DNA of 18,700 bases, taken from positions 1 to 18,700 of the forward strand of contig JBMZDR010000031.1 in NCBI GenBank assembly GCA_049614485.1, read 5' to 3'. The notes beneath the pieces were generated by a model that was not told the origin of the DNA, ran no database searches, and worked only from the letters and a program-made list of their open reading frames with translations. The DNA is from GCA-2733415 sp049614485 (GTDB lineage Bacteria > Bacteroidota > Bacteroidia > Flavobacteriales > Flavobacteriaceae). Within the stretch, counting starts at the first letter, position 1, and each line of letters opens with the position of its first letter. The position numbers and the translations under genes are program-made. Below, one piece after another: positions 7,117-14,630 of the stretch.

Positions 7117-7320
7117 TTATGATTTTTTACGCGCTAAAAAGCTTAGTGCTACTGCAGCAAGACCAAGTCCAATTGTAATATATGAATTAGTATTGTTTTG
7201 TGTTTCAATTTTAAAATCACCTATACCAACTGAAGTTTCTGGAGCAATCAAAGTGTAAATTCCGTAAATTAAAAGTATTGAGCCAGCTACAAGTAATATG
7301 TTTTTAACGTGCTTGTTCAT
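7117..7320 (-). CDS. small two-helix membrane protein, DUF3185-like
   Basis: This 67-residue protein has two predicted membrane helices (about 7-26 and 46-64), joined by a short polar stretch (PETSVGIGDFKIETQNNTNS), and ends ARKKS. The length and helix-linker-helix design resemble DUF3185 proteins, small inner-membrane proteins of unknown role. It is the second gene of a minus-strand pair, 15 bases after the GlsB/YeaQ-like gene, which suggests cotranscription and perhaps a shared envelope-stress role. The downstream end is the bidirectional terminator at 7035-7083. The family link is from pattern only. Confidence 0.7.
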   Translation of the reverse strand: MNKHVKNILLVAGSILLIYGIYTLIAPETSVGIGDFKIETQNNTNSYITIGLGLAAVALSFLARKKS

Positions 7321-7335
7321 AATACATAGGTTAAA

Positions 7336-7581
7336 TTATTTCTTAAAAAGTCCAGCAACAAATAGTACTACAGAAGCACCTATTGCACCTTTAAGCACAT
7401 CACCAATAATTCCATCAATAAAATTAATATTAAGCGTACTAAATAGCCATCCAGCTACTAAGCCCCCAACTATTCCGAGTACAATATTTATTAGTAGTCC
7501 AAATCCACCACCTTTCATGAATTTTCCGGCTAACCACCCTGCTAAAGCACCGATGATTAATGAATAAAGTAATCCGCCCAT
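7336..7581 (-). CDS. GlsB/YeaQ/YmgE-family (transglycosylase-associated) membrane protein
   Basis: This 81-residue, very Gly-rich hydrophobic protein has three predicted membrane helices (about 2-20, 28-47 and 60-79). It shows the family pattern SLIIGALAGWLAGKFMKGGG, then GLLINIVLGIVGGLVAGWLF, and a final IGASVVLFVAGLFKK. Family members are small stress-induced inner-membrane proteins. The name transglycosylase-associated is historical and no enzymatic activity is implied. It is the first gene of a two-gene minus operon. The 237-base region upstream is AT-rich and shared with the divergent serine hydrolase gene. It contains TATATTTA on the minus strand, close to but not matching the -7 consensus. 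Confidence 0.9.
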   Translation of the reverse strand: MGGLLYSLIIGALAGWLAGKFMKGGGFGLLINIVLGIVGGLVAGWLFSTLNINFIDGIIGDVLKGAIGASVVLFVAGLFKK

Positions 7582-7818
7582 ATGTTATAATTTTAGTTAG
7601 TATTAGTTTTAAATATAGTGAAAATAAATTAATTAGGAAGAATAGTTTGCATAGCGCTGAATAAAGTAGGCTATTAAAACTAGTATAAATAGCATTTTAT
7701 AATGCAGTTTGTTTTTTATTTAAATAGTCAATATAGCACTTAAAATGTTAAATTATTTTGAAAAGATATTGGTAATTATTATGTTGTCACCTTCTTATTT
7801 TAACCTACTTTATACCCA

Positions 7819-9012
7819 TTGAAAAAACTGATTAAATATCTAGCTTTAGTACTCGTAGTTGTTATTGGCTTTTTTGTATTCTATAACATATCAGAATCAA
7901 TAAAAACTGATAAACAATTAACAGGTAATACTCCTGCTCAAAAAGCCAAAGAACAGTCCTCTGTTTTGGTTAAACGGTTTTCTGAAGAAGTGACTAAAAA
8001 AGTGAGTGAGAAGTTAGATTTGTTATTGAAACAGATTAATAAGCAACATGATTTTCACGGGTCATTATTAGTAGCAAAAAGTGGTAAAATACTATATAGT
8101 AATCAGGTTGGATATAAAGATTTTAGAAAGAGAGAACTTTTAGATGAAAATTCGGTATTTCAACTGGCTTCGGTTAGTAAGCAATTCACGGCAGCGGCCA
8201 TAATGATCCTGTATGAAAAACAACAAATAAAGTTAACAGATACCGTAAATAAATATTTCCCAGATTTCCCATATAAAGATGTTACTATTAAAAATCTTTT
8301 AAACCACACAGCAGGTTTACCTAAATATTTTTGGGTTGCAGAACACAAATGGGACCATGAAAAAGCACCAAATAATAGAGAAATGATGGCATTGCTAGAA
8401 AAAAGTAATGTGCAAAGATTCTTTAAGCCAGGCCGCAATTTTGATTATTCAAACACAGGTTATTTTGTGTTGGCATCTATCGTTGAAAAAGTTTCAGGCA
8501 TGTCTTTTAGTTCGTTTGTAAGTAAAAATATTTTTGACCCTTTAAACATGGATGATTCTTATGTGTACAGTTTTGAAAATGATTCAATTGGAGCCAATCA
8601 ATTGGATGGGTATCGTTTGTATAGAAAATGGCGACACAGGAAAATAGGTAACACTGTAAATGATGCTATTGTTGGTGATAAAAATGTGTATTCTACAAGT
8701 GAAGATTTGTTCAAATGGACGCTTGGATTAACTAATGAAAAATTGTTTTCTAAAGAATCTTTAGAAATGATGTACACTCCTGGTGAAACAATTACCGGCA
8801 GAAAAGTGCCCTATGGTTTTGGGTTCAGAATTAATACTGAAACGGATAATAAAATATACCATCATGGTAAATGGAATGGTTTTAGAACCGGACTTACGCA
8901 ATACTTAGATGATGATTTAACGGTTATTGTTTTAGAGCACACCAGCTATGAAGGCATAGCTGCTTTAAATAAACGTGTAAAAAATATTGTCTCCCAAAAT
9001 TTCAATCTTTAA
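7819..9012 (+). CDS. membrane-anchored serine hydrolase, beta-lactamase/PBP4* fold
   Basis: This 397-residue protein uses a TTG start at 7819. No ATG precedes the hydrophobic N-terminus (MKKLIKYLALVLVVVIGFFVFYNI), a signal anchor. Residues 40-75 are charged and probably helical (a stalk). Residues 78-395 form the beta-lactamase-related domain. SVSK (118-121) gives the catalytic Ser118 and Lys121, YSN (210-212) is the second motif, and HHG (348-350) in HHGKWNGFRTG replaces KTG. This is the pattern of class C-related hydrolases (PBP4*, EstB, LACTB-like), which may be D-Ala-D-Ala peptidases or esterases, not resistance enzymes. The active site should face the periplasm. Its stop shares TTAA with the converging M14 gene. 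The substrate cannot be read from the sequence. Confidence 0.88.
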   Translation: MKKLIKYLALVLVVVIGFFVFYNISESIKTDKQLTGNTPAQKAKEQSSVLVKRFSEEVTKKVSEKLDLLLKQINKQHDFHGSLLVAKSGKILYSNQVGYKDFRKRELLDENSVFQLASVSKQFTAAAIMILYEKQQIKLTDTVNKYFPDFPYKDVTIKNLLNHTAGLPKYFWVAEHKWDHEKAPNNREMMALLEKSNVQRFFKPGRNFDYSNTGYFVLASIVEKVSGMSFSSFVSKNIFDPLNMDDSYVYSFENDSIGANQLDGYRLYRKWRHRKIGNTVNDAIVGDKNVYSTSEDLFKWTLGLTNEKLFSKESLEMMYTPGETITGRKVPYGFGFRINTETDNKIYHHGKWNGFRTGLTQYLDDDLTVIVLEHTSYEGIAALNKRVKNIVSQNFNL

Positions 9013-10139
9013 AACAATCCGTCGTCACTACTTAGTTTGATGACTTTTAAAACAGAGGCACCAAATGCCATAGAACGTTTACCGTTCCATCCATGCTTTA
9101 AATCAGGATTCACATCACTATCTTTAAAAGGCATTTCTAGGGTGTAGGCCATAGTTCCAAAACGTTCGCCAATTTGTTTAGAGCACACTTTTAAATTTGC
9201 TTGTCCTGGTAAGCTGTTGTCATACCTGTGTACATCTTGAAATTCGTTAGTCACATTCATCCAATGTTGTTTGAATTTGTTTTCTTTCTCAATAGTATTG
9301 GAGTTCAAGTTTGGTATGCCCATTAAACTGGTTACAAAATTATATGGAATTGCTTCATCGCCATGTACATCAATTAAAAAATCAACACCAATAGCATCCA
9401 TTTTTTCTAGACAATAATAGACTTCCGGACTTTTTTCTTTACATGGGTTTTCCCATTCTCTATTGTAGTTTATACCTAGGCTATTCACACGTAAATTACC
9501 AGAAATACTACCGTCAATATTCATGTTAGGTATGATGTAGAAGCAGTGGCTTTCTAATAATAAATTGCTGTTTGCATTGGTGTCATCTAACAATTCGTCT
9601 AAAAGTCCTTTTATAAACCATTCTGCCATCGTTTCCCCTGGATGTTGCCTTGCCGTAAACCATACTTTTTTTGTAGCAGTATTTGGTTTTCCAATTACTA
9701 ATAATTCTACTGGTTTGCCTTCAGGTGTTTTACATAAAGTTTCAACAGTACATAATGGATTACCAGATGCTTTATCAATCAATTCTAAATGCTGTTGATA
9801 AGAAAAAGGCTCAAAGTAGGCGACGTATATTTCATGTTGGTCTGTTGGTATATCAAAGGCCAATACACCATTGTGATAATCAGTATCTATACGAAACCAA
9901 TTTTCATTATCATAAGATACGTTTACACGGTAATTCTCCCAGCCGTCTGGAAAAGCACTATCACCAGCATTAGTGATTTGGACATGTTGAGAACGTCCTA
10001 ATTCAATGTCAGACATTTTAAAATAAAACCATTGTAAAAAATCTGAATTGGTATCCTTAGGTATTTTTAACTCTACACGTTCTGGTTTTATAGAAGTTAC
10101 TTCAATGTTTCCGGCGTCGAAATTGCTGTGTATCTGCAT
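9009..10139 (-). CDS. M14 zinc carboxypeptidase of the cytosolic carboxypeptidase (CCP/AGBL) type
   Basis: This 376-residue protein has no signal peptide, so it is cytosolic. Residues 1-115 form the beta-rich N-domain typical of CCP-like M14 enzymes (WFYFKMSDI, YRVNVSYDNENWFRIDT, VAYFEPFSYQQH). Residues 118-370 are the peptidase domain. Zinc ligands are His166 and Glu169 in RQHPGETMAEWF and His259 in DVHGDE. The segment NLRVNSLGINYNREW holds the Asn-Arg that binds the substrate C-terminus. The catalytic base is Glu335 in YTLEMPFKD. All key residues are present. Eukaryotic relatives trim Glu or Tyr from tubulin, while the bacterial substrate is unknown. It lies 26 bases downstream of the small lipoprotein gene on the same strand and may be cotranscribed with it. 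The 3' end overlaps the serine hydrolase stop by four bases. Confidence 0.9.
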   Translation of the reverse strand: MQIHSNFDAGNIEVTSIKPERVELKIPKDTNSDFLQWFYFKMSDIELGRSQHVQITNAGDSAFPDGWENYRVNVSYDNENWFRIDTDYHNGVLAFDIPTDQHEIYVAYFEPFSYQQHLELIDKASGNPLCTVETLCKTPEGKPVELLVIGKPNTATKKVWFTARQHPGETMAEWFIKGLLDELLDDTNANSNLLLESHCFYIIPNMNIDGSISGNLRVNSLGINYNREWENPCKEKSPEVYYCLEKMDAIGVDFLIDVHGDEAIPYNFVTSLMGIPNLNSNTIEKENKFKQHWMNVTNEFQDVHRYDNSLPGQANLKVCSKQIGERFGTMAYTLEMPFKDSDVNPDLKHGWNGKRSMAFGASVLKVIKLSSDDGLF

Positions 10140-10165
10140 TAATAAGGGGGCTTTAGTTTGAAAAA

Positions 10166-10693
10166 TTACACACCTAAAATTTTAGCATCTACTCTAAATC
10201 TTGAATCAGCTTTAATTACATGATCTTCAGAAATTAATTGATCTGTTACTGTTTCAACCCTAAGTGTGTAGCTGTCTTTTTTGATGTATGCTTTTAAATC
10301 AGAACCAGAGGTAATTAAATCTAATGTATCCATATCATCATCTGGAATATCAGTGATACTGGCAATTTCAATTTCATCTAAACCATCAGCATCAATATAA
10401 ATTGTTACAGACTTTAAAAAGTTGAAATTTCCATCTGTAGGTGAATTAATACTAAGTTTCAATGATGTTAATTTGATGCTTTCTATCAAATCTGCTCTAG
10501 TGTCATTATTACTAAATTCAGAAGATGAATTTGTAGTTATATCAGGGGTATTTATATCTATTGGTGTATTAATAACTGTTGAAGAACCAACAGTAAACTC
10601 CGTTTGATGATCAATATTAAATTGAGTAAATTTGTCTATTATATCGCACTGACTCAAGACTACTAATAGGCATATGTATAAAATGTTTTTCAT
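10166..10693 (-). CDS. small lipoprotein of unknown function
   Basis: Starting at ATG 10693 the product is 175 residues with a lipoprotein signal (MKNILYICLLVVLSQC; lipobox LSQC, lipidated Cys16). A longer frame opens at 10744, but that ATG overlaps the TATCTTTG -7 element (10742-10749), so the shorter start is right. The mature part is acidic and Ser/Thr/Asn-rich at first (SSTVINTPIDINTPDITTNS), then has alternating strand-like segments (LKSVTIYIDADGLDEIEIA, YTLRVETVTD). I do not recognise the family. The leader holds a 12-base A-run from 7 to 18 bases before the ATG. M14 carboxypeptidase follows after 26 bases, and adenine deaminase is divergent. Confidence 0.75.
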   Translation of the reverse strand: MKNILYICLLVVLSQCDIIDKFTQFNIDHQTEFTVGSSTVINTPIDINTPDITTNSSSEFSNNDTRADLIESIKLTSLKLSINSPTDGNFNFLKSVTIYIDADGLDEIEIASITDIPDDDMDTLDLITSGSDLKAYIKKDSYTLRVETVTDQLISEDHVIKADSRFRVDAKILGV

Positions 10694-10699
10694 TGTAAG

Positions 10700-10711
10700 T
10701 TTTTTTTTTTT
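10700..10711 (-). repeat. poly-A(12) tract in the leader of the lipoprotein gene
   Basis: There are twelve consecutive T on the plus strand, so the mRNA carries A12 ending 7 bases before the start codon. A-rich leaders favour translation in Flavobacteria. A homopolymer this long is also prone to slipped-strand length change. Confidence 0.9.
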
Positions 10712-10741
10712 GATGTAGGCGTAAAAATAACAAATTACAAG

Positions 10742-10767
10742 CAAAGATAGCTAGTTATAGAAATCAA
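10742..10767 (-). promoter_or_regulatory. promoter of the small lipoprotein gene
   Basis: Reading the minus strand, TTG (10767-10765) is followed after 15 bases by TATCTTTG (10749-10742), a match to TAnnTTTG with slightly short spacing. It implies a leader of about 40 bases that contains the poly-A tract and sets the true start at 10693. Confidence 0.55.
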
Positions 10768-10791
10768 TTGTTATAATTTAGACAGATAACT

Positions 10792-12420
10792 ATGGAGATA
10801 CGATCAATTTCAGGACAAATAGTAGATGTTGTTGCAAAACGAATTTTTAGTGGAACACTGCATTTATCAAACGGTAAAATTTCTAAAATAATTGAACAAG
10901 CGGTTTCTGAAACTCAGTATATCATTCCCGGTTTTGTTGATGCGCATGTTCATGTAGAAAGCTCAATGCTAATCCCTTCTGAATTTGCACGTTTGGCTGT
11001 GTGTCATGGTTCTGTTGCAACTATTTCTGATCCGCATGAAATTGGAAATGTATTAGGTGTTGATGGTGTGAAATACATGATTGGTAACGGCAAAAAAACG
11101 CCATTTAAATTTCATTTTGGTGCGCCATCTTGTGTGCCGGCAACAACATTTGAAACTGCAGGTGCAGAAATTACCGCTACTGATGTTAAAGAGTTATTAG
11201 CGCTTCCTGAAATTCACTACTTAACAGAAATGATGAACTTCCCTGGAGTTTTATTTGATGACCCCGTTGTGTTAACAAAAATACAAGCAGCAAAAGATGC
11301 AGGAAAACCTATTGATGGCCATGCGCCAGGATTAATGGGTAAGGATGTAGAAAAATATATCAACGCAGGAATAACAACAGATCATGAGTGTTTTACCAAA
11401 GAAGAAGCGTTAGAAAAATTAAAATTCGGCATGAAAATCTTGATTAGAGAAGGAAGTGCCGCTAAAAACTTTGATGAGCTGATTTCATTGTTAGATGAAT
11501 ACCCAGATGACATCATGTTTTGTTCAGATGATAAACACCCAAATGATTTAGTAGAAGGTCATATCAACACTTTAGCTAAACGCGCCATAGCTAAAGGTTG
11601 TGATGTGATGAATGTGTTAAGAGCAACATCATATAATATTATCAAACACTACAATATGAATGTGGGCTTATTGCAAGAAAATGATCCAGCAGATTTCTGT
11701 GTTGTAGATAATTTAACCGACTTTAATGTGAGTCAAACTTACATTGATGGTGTGCTTGTGGCAAAACATAACAAAACACTAATACCATCTGTTGAAGAAG
11801 TTTTAGTGAATAATTTTAATTGCTCATCAATTAAGGTTGATCAAATAAAAGTACCGTCAAGCTCAGAGAATGTTAAAGTGATAGAGGTGGAAGACGGACA
11901 ACTAATCACTAAAAAAGGTGAAGCAATTCTTGCTTCTAAAACTGGTTATTTAGAAAGTGATATTTCACAAGATGTTTTAAAAATAGTAGTTGTTAACCGT
12001 TATTTTGATGCGCCGCCTGCTGTTGCTTTTGTGAAAAATTACGGCTTGCAACAAGGCGCTTTAGCGTCATGTGTAGCGCATGATAGCCATAATATTATAG
12101 CAGTTGGTGTTAGCGATGAAGATATTGTAAAAGCTATTAACTTAGTAATAGAACACAAAGGAGGTGTATCCTTAGCAAACGGTGCTGAAGAATTGGTTTT
12201 ACCACTACCGGTTGCGGGAATCATGTCAGAAAAAGATGGGTATGAGGTGGCAAATGCCTACGAAACACTTGATGTGCGATCTAAAGAATTAGGCGTAAAA
12301 CTTCAAGCGCCATACATGACCATGTCATTCTGTGCGCTATTAGTAATTCCTGAGTTAAAGTTAAGTGACAAAGGGTTATTTGACGGGAATACATTTGAGT
12401 TCACAGAGTTATATAATTAA
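10792..12420 (+). CDS. ade: adenine deaminase (AdeC/Ade)
   Basis: This 542-residue amidohydrolase-superfamily enzyme converts adenine to hypoxanthine and ammonia in purine salvage. The metal site shows PGFVDAHVHVESSM (His52 and His54), TEMMNFPG (Glu146), DGHAPG (His177), TDHEC (His198) and CSDDKHP (Asp246). The signature DPHEIGNVLG (80-89) is also present. The C-terminal adenine-deaminase domain (about 370-535) contains VAHDSHNIIAVG and ANGAEELVLPLPVAGIMS. Length and domain order are normal for the bacterial AdeC type, and no motif is missing. It is divergent from the lipoprotein gene. The following lipoprotein gene starts 99 bases later on the same strand. The ATG at 10792 lies near the expected family N-terminus. 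Confidence 0.95.
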   Translation: MEIRSISGQIVDVVAKRIFSGTLHLSNGKISKIIEQAVSETQYIIPGFVDAHVHVESSMLIPSEFARLAVCHGSVATISDPHEIGNVLGVDGVKYMIGNGKKTPFKFHFGAPSCVPATTFETAGAEITATDVKELLALPEIHYLTEMMNFPGVLFDDPVVLTKIQAAKDAGKPIDGHAPGLMGKDVEKYINAGITTDHECFTKEEALEKLKFGMKILIREGSAAKNFDELISLLDEYPDDIMFCSDDKHPNDLVEGHINTLAKRAIAKGCDVMNVLRATSYNIIKHYNMNVGLLQENDPADFCVVDNLTDFNVSQTYIDGVLVAKHNKTLIPSVEEVLVNNFNCSSIKVDQIKVPSSSENVKVIEVEDGQLITKKGEAILASKTGYLESDISQDVLKIVVVNRYFDAPPAVAFVKNYGLQQGALASCVAHDSHNIIAVGVSDEDIVKAINLVIEHKGGVSLANGAEELVLPLPVAGIMSEKDGYEVANAYETLDVRSKELGVKLQAPYMTMSFCALLVIPELKLSDKGLFDGNTFEFTELYN

Positions 12421-12519
12421 AGTGAGTTGTGTTTAAGTGATTGAAAATCAGTAAGTAATAGGTTTTTTGTTGATGAATTTCGTATCTTAGTATGATAGAC
12501 TATTTTAAATCATCCTGTT

Positions 12520-13356
12520 ATGAAATCTACAACTCTTAGTATAATCATTGTTTTTTCTTTTTTCTTTATTTCATGTTTAGATGATGATAGTATAGACAAC
12601 GCACCAGTGTTAACTCAAATTCAAGATATTGCAACATCAGGAACTTGGATTATTACCAATTTTAATGATTCTGGAAATAATGAAACGGGACACTTTAGAT
12701 GTTATTCGTTCACATTCAATCCCAATGGTGTTCTAGTTGCTTCTAATGGTATCAATACTTATAATGGAACGTGGAGTATTACAGATAGCAATAGCAATAG
12801 CAATAGTTCCGACGACTTGGATTTCAATATTAATTTTAACCTCACTAATGAATTTGAAGATTTAAATGATGATTGGGATATAGTATCATATAGTTCAAAT
12901 ACAATTTCTTTAATTGATGTTAGTGGTGGAAATGGCGGGACAGATTTATTAACGTTTCAGCTAGGGACACCAGTAGGTAATTGTACGTCACAAATACAAA
13001 ATACAATACAAACAAATATGCAATCTGGGACTTGGCGTATTACTTTTTTTGAAGATTCTGGTAATGATGAAACAGTAAATTTTAATGGATATAATTTTAT
13101 GTTTAATAGTAATGGTGAGTTAACTGCAACAAACGGAACATTAAATTATATTGGAACATGGAGTGTTTCGGATAGCAATAGTCAAGATGATAGTCAAGAT
13201 GATTTGGATTTTAATATTAACTTCAACCTCACTAATGAGTTTATGGATTTAAATGATGATTGGGACTTTATCAGTAATTCAGCCACTAAAATTGAATTGA
13301 TTGATGTTAGCGGAGGAAATGGCGGGACGGATTACTTAACTTTTGAAAAGAATTAA
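12520..13356 (+). CDS. lipoprotein made of two tandem lipocalin-like repeats
   Basis: This 278-residue protein has a lipoprotein signal (MKSTTLSIIIVFSFFFISC; Cys19) followed by LDDDS. The mature part is two copies of one unit, residues 41-147 and 170-276, with a period of 129 residues. Each unit starts GTW-IT-F-DSGN-ET, contains SFTFNPNG or NFMFNSNG and a second GTWS, then DDLDFNINFNLTNEF, DLNDDWD and LIDVSGGNGGTD-LTF. The strand-rich GTW pattern with late LTF resembles the small lipocalin-like lipoproteins common in Flavobacteriaceae, here doubled. It is probably anchored in the outer membrane or exposed, with unknown ligand. Each copy has its own low-complexity Ser/Asn/Asp hinge encoded by short DNA repeats. 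It converges on tag with a 10-base gap. Confidence 0.82.
   Translation: MKSTTLSIIIVFSFFFISCLDDDSIDNAPVLTQIQDIATSGTWIITNFNDSGNNETGHFRCYSFTFNPNGVLVASNGINTYNGTWSITDSNSNSNSSDDLDFNINFNLTNEFEDLNDDWDIVSYSSNTISLIDVSGGNGGTDLLTFQLGTPVGNCTSQIQNTIQTNMQSGTWRITFFEDSGNDETVNFNGYNFMFNSNGELTATNGTLNYIGTWSVSDSNSQDDSQDDLDFNINFNLTNEFMDLNDDWDFISNSATKIELIDVSGGNGGTDYLTFEKN
12640..12960 (+). repeat. intragenic repeat unit 1 of the lipoprotein
   Basis: This encodes residues 41-147. It includes 3.5 tandem copies of TAGCAA at 12786-12806, which give alternating Ser-Asn residues absent from unit 2. Confidence 0.85.
13027..13347 (+). repeat. intragenic repeat unit 2 of the lipoprotein
   Basis: This encodes residues 170-276, the same length as unit 1. 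It has a 12-base direct repeat AGTCAAGATGAT (13180-13191 and 13192-13203) at the position of the hexamer array in unit 1. DNA identity to unit 1 is highest in the LDFNINFNLTNEF and DLNDDWD stretch. Confidence 0.85.
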
Positions 13357-13366
13357 TTGAATAGTA

Positions 13367-13930
13367 TTATAGGTCATTATACCTAAAACAACTTGTAATA
13401 TGGTCGTTGACCATACCAGTAGCTTGCATATAGGCATAAATAACTGTTGTCCCAACAAATTTAAACCCGCGCTTTTTTAAGGCTTTAGAAATGGTGTCAG
13501 ATAACTCTGTAGTTGCAGGAACATCTGCTAAAGTTTTAAACGAATTTGTAATAGGTTTTCCGTTAGTAAAACTCCAAATATACTCTGAGAAACTTCCAAA
13601 CTCTTTCTGTATTTCCATAAACAATTGCGCATTCGTAATGGCGGCTTTAATTTTTAGTTTATTACGAATGATTCCTGCGTTGTGGAGTAACTCTTCGTAT
13701 TTATGGTCATCATAGGCGGCTACTTTCTTATAATCGAAAAAATCAAATGCTAACCTAAAATTCTCTCGCTTCTTTAAAATAGTAATCCAACTCAAACCCG
13801 CTTGAAAGGTTTCTAAAATTAAAAACTCAAACAATTGCTGATCATCATATACAGGAACGCCCCACTCTAAATCATGGTATTGCTCATACAATTCATTGCC
13901 TTCACACCATCCGCAGCGTGTTTTTTTCAT
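13367..13930 (-). CDS. tag: DNA-3-methyladenine glycosylase I (Tag)
   Basis: This 187-residue monofunctional base-excision enzyme removes 3-methyladenine from alkylated DNA. The zinc snap is intact, with Cys6, His19, His177 and Cys181, each exactly two residues after the E. coli Tag ligands (4, 17, 175 and 179). The base-pocket residue equivalent to E. coli Glu38 is Glu40 in ILETFQAGLSW. The start MKKTRCGWCEG and end NDHITSCFRYNDL are typical. It is transcribed alone, convergent with the two-repeat lipoprotein gene and divergent from the thioredoxin-like gene. Nothing is missing. Confidence 0.96.
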   Translation of the reverse strand: MKKTRCGWCEGNELYEQYHDLEWGVPVYDDQQLFEFLILETFQAGLSWITILKKRENFRLAFDFFDYKKVAAYDDHKYEELLHNAGIIRNKLKIKAAITNAQLFMEIQKEFGSFSEYIWSFTNGKPITNSFKTLADVPATTELSDTISKALKKRGFKFVGTTVIYAYMQATGMVNDHITSCFRYNDL

Positions 13931-13967
13931 GTTAATTTTTGTTTTAATGAACTGACAAAAATCAGTA

Positions 13968-13995
13968 TTTGTGTTTAAAAGAGTATGTATATTTG
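13968..13995 (+). promoter_or_regulatory. promoter of the thioredoxin-like gene
   Basis: TTTG (13968-13971) is separated by 16 bases from TATATTTG (13988-13995), close to the flavobacterial consensus. The predicted transcript starts about 40 bases before the gene. An AAGGAGG at 14014-14020 is 23 bases or more from any start and is probably not used. Confidence 0.6.
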
Positions 13996-14043
13996 AGATA
14001 AAGATACAAAAGTAAGGAGGACTATTTTTTAGCGTCTAAGCAT

Positions 14044-14625
14044 TTGTTGAAAAAATTAAAAGCTATGATGACCTATCCCAAATACCGCGCATTAGTTGAA
14101 ACTTTAGTAGAAGAAGGGAAGTCTACCGGAGAAGTGCAATCTGATGATTTGACAAACTATTCGTTTTTGAATAATAAACGTATGCAGCGTTTAGATAAAA
14201 AAGGTGTAGTTCCTGAAGAATATGTTGAAAAAATTAAGCAATTTAACAGACCTGTTGAATGGATAGTTTTAACAGAAAGTTGGTGCGGAGATGCAGCACA
14301 AATATTACCGTACATTAATAAAGTAGCTGATTTAAATGACCATATTGATTTGAAAATTGCATTACGTGATGAACATTTAGAGTTGATGGATGCGCATTTA
14401 ACTAATGGCGGGCGTGCTATTCCGAAGTTAATAATGAGAGATAAAGACACCAAGGAAGTTCTGGATACATTCGGTCCTAGACCTAGTGAGGCAACCAAAA
14501 TGGTTGAAGCGTATAAAAATACTTATGGTGCATTAACACCAGAATTTAAAAAGGATTTGCAAATTTGGTATACTAAAAACAAAGGGGAAAACGCAATTAA
14601 TGATTTAGTTAGTTTACTTGACTAA
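14044..14625 (+). CDS. thioredoxin-fold protein with WCGDA active site
   Basis: This cytosolic protein has up to 193 residues, with an N-terminal helical part (about 8-68, YPKYRALVETLVEEGKSTG) and a thioredoxin-like domain (70-190). The active-site loop is WCGDAAQ (80-86), with only the first Cys of the usual CxxC, followed later by the cis-Pro loop RAIPKL (Pro127) and DTFGPRP. The pattern matches a Bacteroidota and Firmicutes group of single-Cys thioredoxin-family proteins, so a classical disulfide reductase role is unlikely. The start is uncertain: TTG at 14044 (or 14047) gives the longest form, and ATG at 14065 or 14068 would remove seven or eight residues. A promoter lies upstream, and a palindromic repeat follows the stop. 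Confidence 0.85.
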   Translation: MLKKLKAMMTYPKYRALVETLVEEGKSTGEVQSDDLTNYSFLNNKRMQRLDKKGVVPEEYVEKIKQFNRPVEWIVLTESWCGDAAQILPYINKVADLNDHIDLKIALRDEHLELMDAHLTNGGRAIPKLIMRDKDTKEVLDTFGPRPSEATKMVEAYKNTYGALTPEFKKDLQIWYTKNKGENAINDLVSLLD

Positions 14626-14630
14626 AGATT

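Noticed and set aside
7819..9012. Antibiotic-resistance beta-lactamase
   Set aside because: The HHG third motif and membrane stalk fit the broad PBP4*/esterase-like group. Nothing points to a resistance enzyme.
10694..10744. Upstream extension of the small lipoprotein to an ATG at 10744
   Set aside because: That ATG overlaps the TATCTTTG -7 element, and the extension would bury the lipoprotein signal behind a Lys-rich stretch.
14014..14020. AAGGAGG as ribosome binding site of the thioredoxin-like gene
   Set aside because: It is 23 bases or more from any usable start codon, and the organism makes little use of Shine-Dalgarno sites.
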